Assembly (NCBI RefSeq): GCF_900456975.1
Contig: NZ_UGYM01000002.1
Location: forward strand, 1,860,001 to 1,924,000
From: Shewanella baltica
GTDB taxonomy: Bacteria; Pseudomonadota; Gammaproteobacteria; Enterobacterales; Shewanellaceae
Direction: 5' to 3'
Length of the DNA stretch: 64,000 bases
Part shown: piece after piece, positions 12,108 to 23,594 of the stretch
How the letters are laid out: each line of letters opens with the position of its first letter
How positions within the stretch are numbered: position 1 is the first letter of the stretch
Notes under the pieces: generated by a model
What the model saw: the letters and a program-made list of their open reading frames with translations, nothing else
Database searches by the model: none
Told to the model about the DNA's origin: nothing
Position numbers and translations under genes: made by a program

Positions 12108-12138
12108 CCTTGTCCGCCAGAGGTTAAGGCGGACAAGG
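12108..12138 (-). terminator. Terminator of the porin/phosphate-binding-like operon
   Basis: A perfect 11-bp stem (CCTTGTCCGCC ... GGCGGACAAGG) with a nine-base loop is followed by TTTT on the minus strand. It lies 16 bases past the stop of the binding-protein gene. Confidence 0.8.
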
Positions 12139-12153
12139 ATGATGCTAGATGGA

Positions 12154-12591
12154 CTAGAACTTACTGATCACTTTCACGCTATCGTTCACTTCGCTGACGT
12201 CAACAAACCCGATCATATTGGGATTGGCGGCAATCAATGAGAGCATTTCAGCGCTAGAGTCGACGACTTTTGGCGGTTGGCCTTGGCCTGAAAAGACCAG
12301 TTTTGACCAATAGGCTTTGAGCTGACTCTCGGTTTTATTGAGGATTTGCTTCACGAACGCATCACGGGCGGGTGAGCCCTCGGGTTGATCGAGCGCGACC
12401 ACAGTGCCACCACTGGGGAAAGACTTAAGTTTACCTAAATAGATACGTGAAATATCCGCAGCGCTAATTTCTGACGTATTAGAAGGATGCACCACGACGG
12501 CAATTTCGGCTTGCACACAGGCACTGCCAAGCAAAAGCGCACTGGCGACTAAGGTTTTCATCATCAACCGAGATCTTATTAATAGTTTCAT
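12154..12591 (-). CDS. Periplasmic phosphate-binding-like (PBP-like) protein
   Basis: The 145-residue protein has a signal peptide (basic start, hydrophobic ALLLGSACVQA, cleavage after about residue 28). A half-size substrate-binding domain of the PstS-like superfamily follows: VVVHPSN, then SRIYLGKLKSFPSG and a NMIGFVDVSEVN ending. Such short proteins are often annotated as phosphate ABC transporter substrate-binding, but are too short for a full two-lobe protein and have no ABC genes here. The AAGGAG site fixes the start. It begins 10 bases after the porin stop, so the pair is an operon. A link to phosphate or another oxyanion is inference. Confidence 0.85.
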   Translation of the reverse strand: MKLLIRSRLMMKTLVASALLLGSACVQAEIAVVVHPSNTSEISAADISRIYLGKLKSFPSGGTVVALDQPEGSPARDAFVKQILNKTESQLKAYWSKLVFSGQGQPPKVVDSSAEMLSLIAANPNMIGFVDVSEVNDSVKVISKF

Positions 12592-12601
12592 GTTTAACTC
12601 C

Positions 12602-13780
12602 TTAAAAAACTAAGTCTATTGCCATACTCAGCAACTGTTCATCGGAGGACGGTTTGTCATTGCTGTAGTTGGTGTACTCCAGTTTTAGCGCTGCTGAGGG
12701 ATGGAAATCCCAGCGTGTACCTATGATGTAGTAGGAGCTGTCTTCTTGCTGTGCTTCAAGCGCAGCTTTTGTACCAAAAACCAGAGGCGCTAGCGCAGCT
12801 TGGTTTGCTGGTGGCAGGCTATTGTATAGCGGTAACATGCCTTCATAGGCATCGTATTGTGGATCGTTTTTATCGATACCGTAGGTTAAGTGGAAGGTGA
12901 AATCCTTATAGCGGATCCCGCCGGAAACAAAGGCCGAATCTTGGATGTTAAAACTGCTGGGATCGACGTCAATGCGGGTGTATTCCGCCAACACGAACCA
13001 TTTACCCGCATCATATTTAACGTTAGCGCCAATAAGTAACGCGCTGTCGTTAATGGGTAAAAGATCATCGACCACTTGCTGACTAAATAACCCTGTTTGG
13101 GCAATCGCATCGCCTAGGCCGAGCAAAGCGGGTAACTCGTAGGAGAAATCGGTCACTATGCCAATATTCAAGCCGTACTCGAACCCAGAGGTCACAAAGT
13201 TAAAGTTCATTATGTGGCCCTTGGCGGAGAAGGGTGCGGGAGGTGTTGATGAACCTATAGGTGCGTAGTCGGAAACGGAAGTGGTGATGTATTTATAGGT
13301 CAACCCGACTTCGGTATCGCCCCATAAATCGGAATACACTAAACCGACACCTTCGCCTGAATTAAACGGCAACGAATAAACGCCGCGGGGCGGGGTGATC
13401 CAATGATAGGCATAGCCTACGTCAATATAATCAGAGTATTTATACAGGTTAAAGCGCTGGCGGCCCGCCATGAGCATAAGTTTGTCGCTGATGTCATAGG
13501 AGATATAAGCCCATTCAAATTCGGCACTGTAATCGTTATTGCCTCGGGATAGCACTTGCGCCGTAGCTCTTAAGCCACTGCCCAGATCGGCGGTAAATTG
13601 TAAGGCAACTTTTGAATCGTTATTAAAGTTGAGCTCTTTGTCATAGTCATAATAGCTTTTATCGTCACTGAGACTCGAACCCGCGACAATAGAGGCAAAT
13701 CCATTTATTTGAACATCGGCATAAAGAGACGGCATATAAAGTGTGCTGAGCACGCAGAGGGCAACTGTACTTTTTCTCAT
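12602..13780 (-). CDS. Outer-membrane porin-like beta-barrel protein
   Basis: The 392-residue protein has a signal peptide cleaved near SLYA-DV. A barrel pattern of alternating residues follows: GFASIVAG near the N-terminus, many aromatic-rich strands with turns in D/N/G, and a C-terminal phenylalanine in the terminal strand MAIDLVF. That is the outer-membrane insertion signal read by BamA. It is first in an operon with a periplasmic binding-like protein, suggesting the two handle the same solute. The substrate is unknown. A proline-rich loop around residue 180 may be an exposed loop. Confidence 0.85.
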   Translation of the reverse strand: MRKSTVALCVLSTLYMPSLYADVQINGFASIVAGSSLSDDKSYYDYDKELNFNNDSKVALQFTADLGSGLRATAQVLSRGNNDYSAEFEWAYISYDISDKLMLMAGRQRFNLYKYSDYIDVGYAYHWITPPRGVYSLPFNSGEGVGLVYSDLWGDTEVGLTYKYITTSVSDYAPIGSSTPPAPFSAKGHIMNFNFVTSGFEYGLNIGIVTDFSYELPALLGLGDAIAQTGLFSQQVVDDLLPINDSALLIGANVKYDAGKWFVLAEYTRIDVDPSSFNIQDSAFVSGGIRYKDFTFHLTYGIDKNDPQYDAYEGMLPLYNSLPPANQAALAPLVFGTKAALEAQQEDSSYYIIGTRWDFHPSAALKLEYTNYSNDKPSSDEQLLSMAIDLVF

Positions 13781-14110
13781 GGCAGAATACCTTGTTGAGG
13801 GAATACAGTAATAAAGGTAGTTGATAAATGGTAGATTTCACCTTTATGCAACATTTTTTGAGACGTTGACATCAAAATGGTGATTTATACTTGTTAATGC
13901 TGATTTAACGGTGGAGTCTTGGAAAACTAGGCGAGCTAACCTGCGGTGCTAAATCAAGTAAAGCCTAATATATTCATGGGTTAAACAGGGGGAACGTGGA
14001 TTTGGTATTGAGGGTATGGGTTAAGCCGAATAGCCATCTTCAAGATGCGAATGCCCACACCTTGAAGATTTATTTCGCAACAGTATTTAGCGACGGTATT
14101 TAGTGACAGA
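13781..14110. other. Intergenic region upstream of the porin operon
   Basis: These 330 bases must hold the porin promoter. They include a short palindrome CATCTTCAAGATG near 14035. I see no terminator with a T run, no RNA element and no convincing ORF. Confidence 0.5.
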
Positions 14111-14941
14111 TTAGTGATGTTTAGCGAGAAAATCGGCTAAGTGTTGATTGATAAATTCGGCTTGTTCAAGGGTCGAGATATGTCCCGCCGCAGGAATATG
14201 CACCAGTTGACTGCCATCGATGACATCACTCATTAGGTAGCTTTCGAGCACACTGCGCGCTTTATCCTCAACGCCCGCCATGATGAGGCAGGGGAGTGTA
14301 AATTGCTCCGCACATTCCATGGTATCGCGGCGACCAAAAATCATTCGTCCAAGTTTCACTATCGTGGGGATTTTTTCTGCTGAGATTGTGGCAAGTGAGT
14401 GTTCAAAGCCAGCGACCAGTTCAGGTGTGTTATGCGCGGCATTGTTTGCGAAGAACAAAGGTGAAATCGCACTGATAAGCGGCGCAGGAATCGCCTTAGC
14501 GGCGGTAATCATATCCAGCATGCCATCATATTTCGCGCGGGTCACTTCGGGTTCAAAACCGATAAAACTGTCGAGCATGACTAAGGTTTTCACCCTTGCT
14601 GGTGCCTTGAGTACCAGTTCGGCCCCCCACATTGCACCTACTGAAAGTCCGATAACACTAAAGTCAGTGATGTCGAGATCATCCATTAAGGCCAACATGT
14701 GATCGGCAATATCGAGCAGGGTTTTACCGTTATCGGGCAGTAAATCTGACTGACCATGACCCCACAGTTCTGGCACAATACAGCGGTAATGGGCACTTAG
14801 CGCGGCAATTTGAGGCGCCCACATGGCGCTATCCCACAAATAACTGTGGCCAAACAACAATACAGGGCCTGTACCGACATCAAGGTAACTTAATTTACGA
14901 TCGGCAATAATGAGCTGCTGACGGTGTGCAGAAAAATCCAT
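14111..14941 (-). CDS. Alpha/beta hydrolase
   Basis: The 276-residue alpha/beta hydrolase has an oxyanion-hole region FGHSYLWD, the nucleophile elbow GLSVGAMWG (serine near residue 100), an acid near GVEDKAR and a catalytic histidine in AAGHIST near the end. The oxyanion and elbow motifs resemble 3-oxoadipate-enol-lactonase-like or esterase branches, but the substrate is not assignable. No signal peptide, so cytoplasmic. It stands apart from its neighbours. Confidence 0.88.
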   Translation of the reverse strand: MDFSAHRQQLIIADRKLSYLDVGTGPVLLFGHSYLWDSAMWAPQIAALSAHYRCIVPELWGHGQSDLLPDNGKTLLDIADHMLALMDDLDITDFSVIGLSVGAMWGAELVLKAPARVKTLVMLDSFIGFEPEVTRAKYDGMLDMITAAKAIPAPLISAISPLFFANNAAHNTPELVAGFEHSLATISAEKIPTIVKLGRMIFGRRDTMECAEQFTLPCLIMAGVEDKARSVLESYLMSDVIDGSQLVHIPAAGHISTLEQAEFINQHLADFLAKHH

Positions 14942-15050
14942 AAAACCTACTTAATTAAATATATCATTATGTTAAGCCTATTTGGTGCCCATTTTGGCGA
15001 TAGAGCGCTGGACTTAACCTTTACAAAAATCTGCGACTAATATCCCACAG

Positions 15051-17241
<2,191 letters not shown>

Positions 17242-17533
17242 AATGATGCTCCAGTGTGGATGGACGCTTGGCTGGCAAGCATTGATTTTGCTGGCATTGT
17301 GGCATTGTGCGCCGCATGTCACAAGTAGGATGTGTCGCTGAGATAGCGTGAGCATAAAAATGTCAGTGCATCCGCCTTTACATGCCTGCTGTTGTGGGCT
17401 GTAAGCGTTATCTGAGCATGGGGGAAAGTCTGTTCGTTTGTATTAAAAATAGGCTAAAGGCTTAAGCGTCGCTTAAGTTTTCCGCTCTAATGTCTAAGCG
17501 TGTAATTGTTGTCATTAGTTGAGGGAAATCATC

Positions 17534-17704
17534 ATGAATATCGCCAATGTGGGTCAATCATCTGCGAGCATGCAGTCATCATCGATACAAGCTCAACAGA
17601 AACAAGCCAATATCTCGCCTCAGAAAGTAGAGGAAGTGAATGAGTCATCCCAAGAGCGTGCGAAAGAGGCGGGCAAAGGGGAGTCCGTCGACACTTTTGC
17701 TTAA
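17534..17704 (+). CDS. Small hydrophilic protein, unknown
   Basis: The 56-residue protein starts MNIANVGQSS and is very rich in S, Q, E, K and A, with no hydrophobic segment. A GAGGG motif lies 9-13 bases before the ATG at 17534. It looks intrinsically disordered or weakly helical. Composition resembles the small protein at 60408, but no alignable motif is shared. Codon use is reasonable. Function unknown. Confidence 0.55.
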   Translation: MNIANVGQSSASMQSSSIQAQQKQANISPQKVEEVNESSQERAKEAGKGESVDTFA

Positions 17705-18597
17705 AGCTTTTTATTTGAGTTGGTTGCCTAAGTTCGTGGCTTGAGCTTGATACTCGAGCTTGTTATTCAATTTAGTTTCTCAAGTCAGTTAGTTAAGTTC
17801 ATGGCCTAAGTTAAATGCTTAAAGTTAGAGGCCATTCAGGTCGGCGGTTGTCATCTCAATTGCCGACTTTTCCTCTTAATTTTACCTCTACTCTATTAGC
17901 GTCTCCATTCAGTGTCTTTATTGCCGATATTGTTATGTCCTCGGGTTTTAATGCGATATAGCCGACGAGTGTTTTAGAGGATTTGATAATGACTACCGAC
18001 CTAAGTGAAATGCGCATCAGCATTTATGTTGTGCTTAAATTTCATGCAGTGTTGAAAGAATGCATTCTGAACAGGGTGCGACATGTCATTTATCCTCACC
18101 AAAACAGTCAATGGACATCTACCTAGAATATTATCGGCCTAGAACGTTATGTGTTTTGGCTGTCGAAGAAATGATCTCTACATCGCTTTTCCATTCCGTG
18201 TTTACATTATTCACCATCGTTAGGTGCTGCTTTCTTTTTTGCTTTAAGCAATTGTTAAGTATCTTTTTTAATATTTTTCATCATCATTACTATGACTAAT
18301 CATGCCTATTGTCTCACCACACTCTCACCTTTATGCACTTTCATCCTTCAGCACTTTCAGCTCACAAGGTTGTTCACTTTTTAGCGACCTGAGCCTGAGC
18401 TAAGGATTTCAACCAAAACCCATAAGTCGAGGTAAGCTCTATGCGTTTAGCATCAGACACTCGGTATTTATATTTAATACGCCACAGATAAAATCGTTAA
18501 CACTTGTTTAACCAAAACTGTCTGTTATATATTGTTTTCTCATTAAAATCAGCTTGATATCTGGCGTTGACTCTAGCGCGACTTTTAAAGGATTAAA
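17705..18597. other. Long AT-rich intergenic region upstream of an MFS gene
   Basis: Nearly 900 bases without a confident gene. The first 150 bases contain degenerate AAGTT/TTGAG-type short repeats. A 45-codon ORF with a strong ribosome-binding site is listed separately at 17989-18126. The stretch 18180-18300 is T-rich and could encode a hydrophobic peptide, but has no convincing start. The end carries AAAGGA of the MFS gene. Confidence 0.5.
17989..18126 (+). CDS. Candidate small protein, 45 residues
   Basis: An ATG with AGAGGA seven bases upstream opens 45 codons to TAG. The product begins MTTDLSEMRISIYVV and has a short hydrophobic stretch (about residues 10-22) followed by a basic half (RVRHVIYPHQ). 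The ribosome-binding site is better than chance expectation, but no homologue is known to me and the frame is short. Treat as a candidate only. Confidence 0.25.
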   Translation: MTTDLSEMRISIYVVLKFHAVLKECILNRVRHVIYPHQNSQWTST

Positions 18598-19980
18598 ATG
18601 CACAGCGATGTTTCTTGGCAGCGATTTAAGCAATTTCCGCGCTTGATGTGGATATTTTTGTTTGGGTCTTTTATCACCCGTGGCAGTTATTACATGGTAT
18701 GGCCATTTTTGGCCGTTATTTTATATGAGAAATTCGCGCTAAGTGCCACTGAGGTCGGCATGGTCTTGTCCTGCGCCGCGATTATTTCGGTATTTACGAG
18801 CTTTGTTGGTAGCTCATTGTCCGACAGAATAGGTCGTCATAAGCTGATGTACCTGACGGGCATCCTCTATATCATCTCGTTTTCGTTATTGGCTGAAGCC
18901 AATTCTGTCGAGGGGTATGTGGTTGTGATGACCCTGTGCTCTATGGCCACGTCACTGTGGCGACCGCTGACATCGGCGGCTATTGGCGACATCATTGCCG
19001 ATCCTAAGACGCGCGAATTGGCGATGCAGTCGCTGTATTTTATCGTCAACGTTGGCTGCGCCGTTGGCCCTATGCTTGGGGTATGGCTTGGTCTTACGGG
19101 CAAGCAGTCCAGTTTTTACCTTACTGCAGTGGCCTTTGCCGTGTTGTTAGCCTTGTTATATTGGGGATTTAACCATCAAACCCGTCAGGATGTTGCTTTG
19201 GCGGCTGGCGCCTCATCGAATGACAATTTAAGTGACGCTACGAGTGGTACTGAAAGTGATGGTGCAAGTGGTAGTGTAAATGACATGACAAGTGATGGTG
19301 TTAATCGTGGCGTGAATGGCTTATCGAGTGATACTGAGACGAGCACGAAAAAAGCGGCTGTCGTGAGCCGTAAGCAAATTGTCGCCATTCTATTGCAAGA
19401 TAAACTGCTGCAATGTTTAATTTTCGCCAATATTCTGTGTATGTTCATTTATGCCCAAATGGACAGTTCGTTGATCCAATATCTCACTCGCGCTGGCGCG
19501 CCTGATTTACTGACGTTAATCTCTGGCATGATTTTCACTAATGCTATGGTGATTATCTCAACCCAATTTTTGCTATTGAAACTCATGGCCCGTTTTCCGC
19601 TCGTCAAACGGATTCAAATCGGATTGCTGTTACTTATCTGCTCACAAATCTGGCTGGCATTTAATCCACTGGATCTTTTTTGGGGCTGGATAGGGGCAAT
19701 TATGGTGATGAGCGTCGCCGAGACGATTTTGTTTCCTACTATGAATGTGCATATCGACCGCTTAGCCCCTGACCATCTTCGGGGTGCTTACTTTGGCGCC
19801 GCCTCATTCTATGACTTAGGCTTTGCGCTCGCGCCCCTTGGCGGCGGTATTATATTGGATCATTTTGGCGGTCAGTGGCTGTTTTTGACGGGCGCCGCAC
19901 TCTCGGTATTGGTGATTTATCTGTACAGCATTTTAGATAGACTACCGCGACCCGATTTTTCCATGTTTAAAGCGGATTAG
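18598..19980 (+). CDS. MFS transporter
   Basis: The 460-residue major facilitator has 12 predicted membrane helices. The loop-2 signature appears as SLSDRIGRHKLMYLTG. The central cytoplasmic loop (about residues 203-258) is unusually long and made of S/D/G/N/T-rich near-repeats (SDGASG, SDGVNRG), a hydrophilic expansion not needed for transport. The general pattern resembles YdeE/MdtH-type drug or metabolite exporters, but the substrate is open. AAAGGA precedes the ATG. It stands alone and converges on crr through a shared terminator. Confidence 0.88.
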   Translation: MHSDVSWQRFKQFPRLMWIFLFGSFITRGSYYMVWPFLAVILYEKFALSATEVGMVLSCAAIISVFTSFVGSSLSDRIGRHKLMYLTGILYIISFSLLAEANSVEGYVVVMTLCSMATSLWRPLTSAAIGDIIADPKTRELAMQSLYFIVNVGCAVGPMLGVWLGLTGKQSSFYLTAVAFAVLLALLYWGFNHQTRQDVALAAGASSNDNLSDATSGTESDGASGSVNDMTSDGVNRGVNGLSSDTETSTKKAAVVSRKQIVAILLQDKLLQCLIFANILCMFIYAQMDSSLIQYLTRAGAPDLLTLISGMIFTNAMVIISTQFLLLKLMARFPLVKRIQIGLLLLICSQIWLAFNPLDLFWGWIGAIMVMSVAETILFPTMNVHIDRLAPDHLRGAYFGAASFYDLGFALAPLGGGIILDHFGGQWLFLTGAALSVLVIYLYSILDRLPRPDFSMFKAD

Positions 19981-20128
19981 TATACGAGAACTCTATCTCA
20001 GCTCGTTGCAGCTAACGTGATGGCTTAGCGTGAAAACGACCGAAATGGATTGTTCTAAATGCTGTGTATCGAGACTGCTACAGCTTGGCGAATTCAAATA
20101 CCGTGTTAGGCTCGGTTTTCAAACACTT

Positions 20129-20163
20129 AAAAGGCTGACTCATGATTATGAGTCAGCCTTTTA
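20129..20163. terminator. Bidirectional terminator between the MFS gene and crr
   Basis: A perfect 15-bp stem (arms 20129-20143 and 20148-20162) with a four-base loop has A and T runs on both sides. It lies between two convergent genes. Confidence 0.9.
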
Positions 20164-20208
20164 TTATTCAAAACACAACCGATAAACGATGCATGTTAAA
20201 CAGTTAAA

Positions 20209-20718
20209 TTAGAGCTGTACCGTAAAGATCACGTCTTTACCTGCAGTGACACTGCCTTGAGCCTTGTCTAGGTATTTGACGTCTTCCATGTTCGCCAGTA
20301 CGACAGGGGTGAGTAGGCTGTCGACTTGATCTTTAAGATAATCAATATCGAAGGACAAAATCGGATCGCCGACTTTCACTTCTTGGCCTTCTTGGGCTAA
20401 ACGTTTAAAACCTTTGCCTCTCAGCTCGACTGTGCCGACACCAAAGTGCACAAATAATTCTAAACCTTGGGGAGACTCAATGCTGAAGGCATGATTTGTC
20501 TCAAAAATTTTTCCGATGGTGCCGTCGATAGGCGCAAGAATTAATTCGCCTTTGGGGGCGATAGCAATGCCATCACCGACAATCTTCTCAGCAAAAACCA
20601 CATCGGGGACTTTTTCAATAGCGACGATATCGCCTGAAACGGGGGCATATACCATGATACCGCCAGCTAACTGAGTCTGACCCGATACCAAGCGCCTTAT
20701 TCGGCTTAAAAATCCCAT
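20209..20718 (-). CDS. crr: PTS glucose-type enzyme IIA, Crr
   Basis: The 169-residue protein has exactly the length of E. coli EIIA-Glc, with the phosphorylated histidine H91 in LFVHFGVGTVEL and its partner histidine H76 in TNHAFSI. It receives phosphate from HPr and passes it to sugar permeases. Unphosphorylated, it regulates transporters and adenylate cyclase in enteric bacteria. It is last in the ptsH-ptsI-crr group. No EIIBC gene is nearby, so here it may mainly regulate or serve distant permeases. GAGG precedes the start. Confidence 0.97.
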   Translation of the reverse strand: MGFLSRIRRLVSGQTQLAGGIMVYAPVSGDIVAIEKVPDVVFAEKIVGDGIAIAPKGELILAPIDGTIGKIFETNHAFSIESPQGLELFVHFGVGTVELRGKGFKRLAQEGQEVKVGDPILSFDIDYLKDQVDSLLTPVVLANMEDVKYLDKAQGSVTAGKDVIFTVQL

Positions 20719-20789
20719 AATCTAGAGCCTCTTTTGCTTGTTTTTGTCATTGTTTTTGTTCTGTAATGCAGCATAACGAATAAATGTCT

Positions 20790-22493
20790 CTATTTATAGC
20801 TTGTTATACACTGCTGTAGACCTGCAATTCTATCTTGTTGTAATGCAGTGTGCGCCAGTGCCGAAAATTGTTGGATGTTGCCTTGGCAAATGGCAGCTTT
20901 GACTTCTAACAGTGAGCTTAAGTTAACACTGAGTTCGTCCAGCCCCATGCCGATTAACAGCGGTGCAATTTGTGGTGAACTGGCCAGTTCGCCGCACAGC
21001 GACACTTTCACATTGGCCGCTTTTGCTTGGACTATTGTCATGTTAATTAACGCTAAAATGGCAGGCGAAAGGGACGGATAGTCGCGGGTAAGCTGCGGGT
21101 TAGTCCTATCGGCTGCCATTGCATATTGGGTTAAATCATTGGTGCCAATGCTGACAAAGTCGAGTCGTGGCAGCATAGCATTGAGGTTAAATACCGCTGC
21201 GGGGGTTTCGACAACGATACCGTAGCTGAGTTCACCGTAGCCTTTCTCTTCTTCTTCCAGGGCATCTTGGCACTGGGCAATCAGTGCAAACACTTCATCC
21301 AATTCTTCGACTTGATTGACCATAGGGAACATCAAGCGGATTGGGCCATGGTTTGCGGCGCGCAGAATGGCCCTCAATTGGGTTTTAAATAAGTCGGGGT
21401 GTGCCAAGGTATAGCGAATACCGCGCAGCCCTAAGGCGGGATTGTCTTCTATTTCTTGGCACAGGCAAGGCAGTTCTTTGTCGGCACCGATATCTAAGGT
21501 GCGGATAGTAAAGGTCTTACCGCCCAGAGCGTGCAATGCATCGCAATATAAGCTGTATTGGGCTTTCTCATCGGGCAGGGTGCTGACGTTCATCAGCATA
21601 AATTCAGTGCGAAACAAACCTATACCATCGGCGCCAACATCGCTGACATGGGTGATGTCGTTGAGATTACCCACGTTAGCCATAAGCCCCACGATATGGC
21701 CATCTTGGGTTTGCGCTGGGCCATCTTTGTAGGTTTGCAGCGCCGCCCGTCTTGCCTGTTCGTGGTGAAAGGTGACTGTGAGTCTTGCCTGTTGATCAGG
21801 ATTGGGATTAACGCAAAGCTCACCATTGAGCGCATCGAGTACTAAGGGCGTGCCGTTGGGGATCGAATCGGCATCAAACTGACAACTTAAGATGGCTGGA
21901 ATGCCGGCAGCTCGGGCTAAAATCGCCGTATGACTGGTTAAACCGCCAGTTTTGAGCACAATACCGCAGAGGTTTTCCCTCGGCAGTAAGGCAAATTCGG
22001 CGGGGGTTAAATCTTGCGCCAACAAGATGGTGGGCTTATCGAGTTTGTCGAGCCCTTGGTTTAAATGGCCATTGATCGCGGCGACAACGCGTTGGCCTAA
22101 ACAGCGTACATCTTGGGCTCGATTGGCTAAATAGGGATCATCTAGGGATTGCAGCTCGTTGGCTTGATGGGCAAATATGCGTTCAACCGCCACACTTGCC
22201 GACAGTTGTAAGGTACGAATCGCATCGTTCACTTGCTCGATTAATTCATCGTCTTCCAATAATAATAGGTCGGCTTCGATCAGCTGATAAATTTCCGAGT
22301 CGCTATCGAGTGCAGCTTGGCTGTGGGTTAATTGTGCCTGTAGCTCTTGCAAGGCTTTGGCAAACTTGCCCTGTTGTTGGGGAATTTTCGACAGGGGAAT
22401 AGGGCGATAATCGAGGTGGTGTTCGGTGTGAATAAGGTGAAGTGCCTGACCAAAGGCAATTCCCGATGACACTATAATCCCCGTTATTGACAT
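20790..22493 (-). CDS. ptsI: PTS enzyme I, PtsI
   Basis: Phosphoenolpyruvate-protein phosphotransferase of 567 residues. The phosphorylated histidine is H188 in GGLTSHTAILAR (H189 in E. coli), and the C-terminal PEP-binding barrel has DGIGLFRTEF, SIGTNDLTQYA and the catalytic-cysteine region SLCGELA. It takes phosphate from PEP and gives it to HPr. I start it at the ATG at 22493, after AGGAAGGG. The in-frame upstream codons lack a site. It lies about 200 bases after ptsH and 71 before crr. Confidence 0.97.
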   Translation of the reverse strand: MSITGIIVSSGIAFGQALHLIHTEHHLDYRPIPLSKIPQQQGKFAKALQELQAQLTHSQAALDSDSEIYQLIEADLLLLEDDELIEQVNDAIRTLQLSASVAVERIFAHQANELQSLDDPYLANRAQDVRCLGQRVVAAINGHLNQGLDKLDKPTILLAQDLTPAEFALLPRENLCGIVLKTGGLTSHTAILARAAGIPAILSCQFDADSIPNGTPLVLDALNGELCVNPNPDQQARLTVTFHHEQARRAALQTYKDGPAQTQDGHIVGLMANVGNLNDITHVSDVGADGIGLFRTEFMLMNVSTLPDEKAQYSLYCDALHALGGKTFTIRTLDIGADKELPCLCQEIEDNPALGLRGIRYTLAHPDLFKTQLRAILRAANHGPIRLMFPMVNQVEELDEVFALIAQCQDALEEEEKGYGELSYGIVVETPAAVFNLNAMLPRLDFVSIGTNDLTQYAMAADRTNPQLTRDYPSLSPAILALINMTIVQAKAANVKVSLCGELASSPQIAPLLIGMGLDELSVNLSSLLEVKAAICQGNIQQFSALAHTALQQDRIAGLQQCITSYK

Positions 22494-22696
22494 ATCCCTT
22501 CCTAAATTAACCACTGAACTGAGTGCCCGTTAGCGCTAGCGAGTCTAGTTGAGTGGCGTTGAGTTTGTAAAGCGTTGGCATGTAAACTATTGGCACGAAC
22601 AGAATCCGTTTCAACTAATCCCTCGTCGGTAAGATCTACATGTAAGCACTTAGATATTAGTGCGCTAATCAGTGCACTAGTAAATAGGATAAAGGC

Positions 22697-22954
22697 CTAG
22701 CTTAGCGTGATCAGCAGCTCGGAGACTTTCTCAACCGCGGCTTGTGCCTGTTCACCTTCGGCAAACACTCTTACCGTGACGCCAGAATATAGCCCTAAAG
22801 TTTGTAGCTTAAACAGACTCTTAGCGCTGGCTTGCTTACCATTACATTCGACCATGACATCGCAATCAAAGGTTTTGGCTTCTTTAACCAGTAAAGCTGC
22901 AGGACGAGTGTGGATGCCATGTTTAGCGGTAATGGTGACTGTTTTTTCGTACAT
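22697..22954 (-). CDS. ptsH: PTS phosphocarrier protein HPr
   Basis: With the ATG at 22954 the protein has 85 residues. The catalytic histidine is H15 (KHGIHTRPA) and the regulatory-site serine is S46 (ASAKSLFKLQ), the same numbers as E. coli HPr. That agreement decides the start over the upstream ATG at 22969. HPr shuttles phosphate from enzyme I to enzyme IIA. It lies shortly after the ACT-domain gene and about 200 bases before ptsI, all on one strand. Confidence 0.95.
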   Translation of the reverse strand: MYEKTVTITAKHGIHTRPAALLVKEAKTFDCDVMVECNGKQASAKSLFKLQTLGLYSGVTVRVFAEGEQAQAAVEKVSELLITLS

Positions 22955-22982
22955 AGTGGATGAGCTCATATTTAGAGGGGTA

Positions 22983-23378
22983 TTACACTTCGTCTTTCGA
23001 TTCTATGATGTGGTAGCCCTGTTTTTTCAAGGCGGCGATGGCACTTTTGAGGCGATTATTTTTCACGAGGATGTAATCGGTATCAAAGGTGGAAATCGCA
23101 AAAATACTGATTTGTTCGTCCGCTAAGGTGCCAGACACCTTAGATAAAATGCCTGTCATCGAGAATCCGAGTGGGCCGAGCACTTCAAAACAACACCAGC
23201 CCGGTTCTTGCTCTAGGCTGTCGAGTTCCATCTCACTGGAAATGACTAAAGATAAACCTTCTTGGGTTTTACCAATGAAATACATGTCCTGTGCAAAAAC
23301 CTCACTGGGCAATACGGCATTCGGGCTAAAGCTATGAATTGTGTACTGTTCAGGATGAACGGCTAAGGTCATTCGCAT
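22983..23378 (-). CDS. ACT-domain (CASTOR-like) protein
   Basis: The 131-residue protein has a split ACT-like fold: VIGS-free beta start, then LGPLGFSMTGILSKVSGTLADEQISIFAISTFDTDYILVKN read as an ACT unit (about residues 65-125). Such stand-alone proteins (ACT_7/CASTOR-like) usually bind an amino acid. Its ligand is unknown. The gene ends 28 bases before the chosen ptsH start on the same strand, suggesting co-transcription and a possible tie between amino-acid status and the PTS, which is inference. No strong ribosome-binding site precedes the first ATG. Confidence 0.85.
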   Translation of the reverse strand: MRMTLAVHPEQYTIHSFSPNAVLPSEVFAQDMYFIGKTQEGLSLVISSEMELDSLEQEPGWCCFEVLGPLGFSMTGILSKVSGTLADEQISIFAISTFDTDYILVKNNRLKSAIAALKKQGYHIIESKDEV

Positions 23379-23529
23379 GGCAGTGTCTCGGTTGAATTTT
23401 TAGGGCTAAAGCATACCGCATATCAAACGTTAGCGTGACAGAGAATTTGTGGTTAATGGGACTTTTTCGTTGAAATTCATTGTTGGTGAGATAGCGGTTA
23501 ACCAGGGTTACTGGAAAAGGTGTGCAACG

Positions 23530-23551
23530 AAAAGGGCGCCCTATGGCGCCC
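23530..23551 (-). terminator. Terminator after the chemoreceptor gene
   Basis: The GGGCGCC-CTAT-GGCGCCC hairpin is followed by TTTTC on the minus strand, 44 bases past the stop of the methyl-accepting protein. Confidence 0.75.
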
Positions 23552-23594
23552 CTGTCGATAAGTCATACACTTTTACACAGCCTAGACACTCTAG

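Noticed and set aside
12028..12240. 70-codon ORF on the plus strand
   Set aside because: It overlaps the terminator and the antisense end of the binding-protein gene and has no supporting signals.
18060..18299. 79-codon ORF with a hydrophobic end
   Set aside because: No ribosome-binding site, unusual composition and it lies in AT-rich intergenic DNA. The nearby ORF at 17989 has better support.
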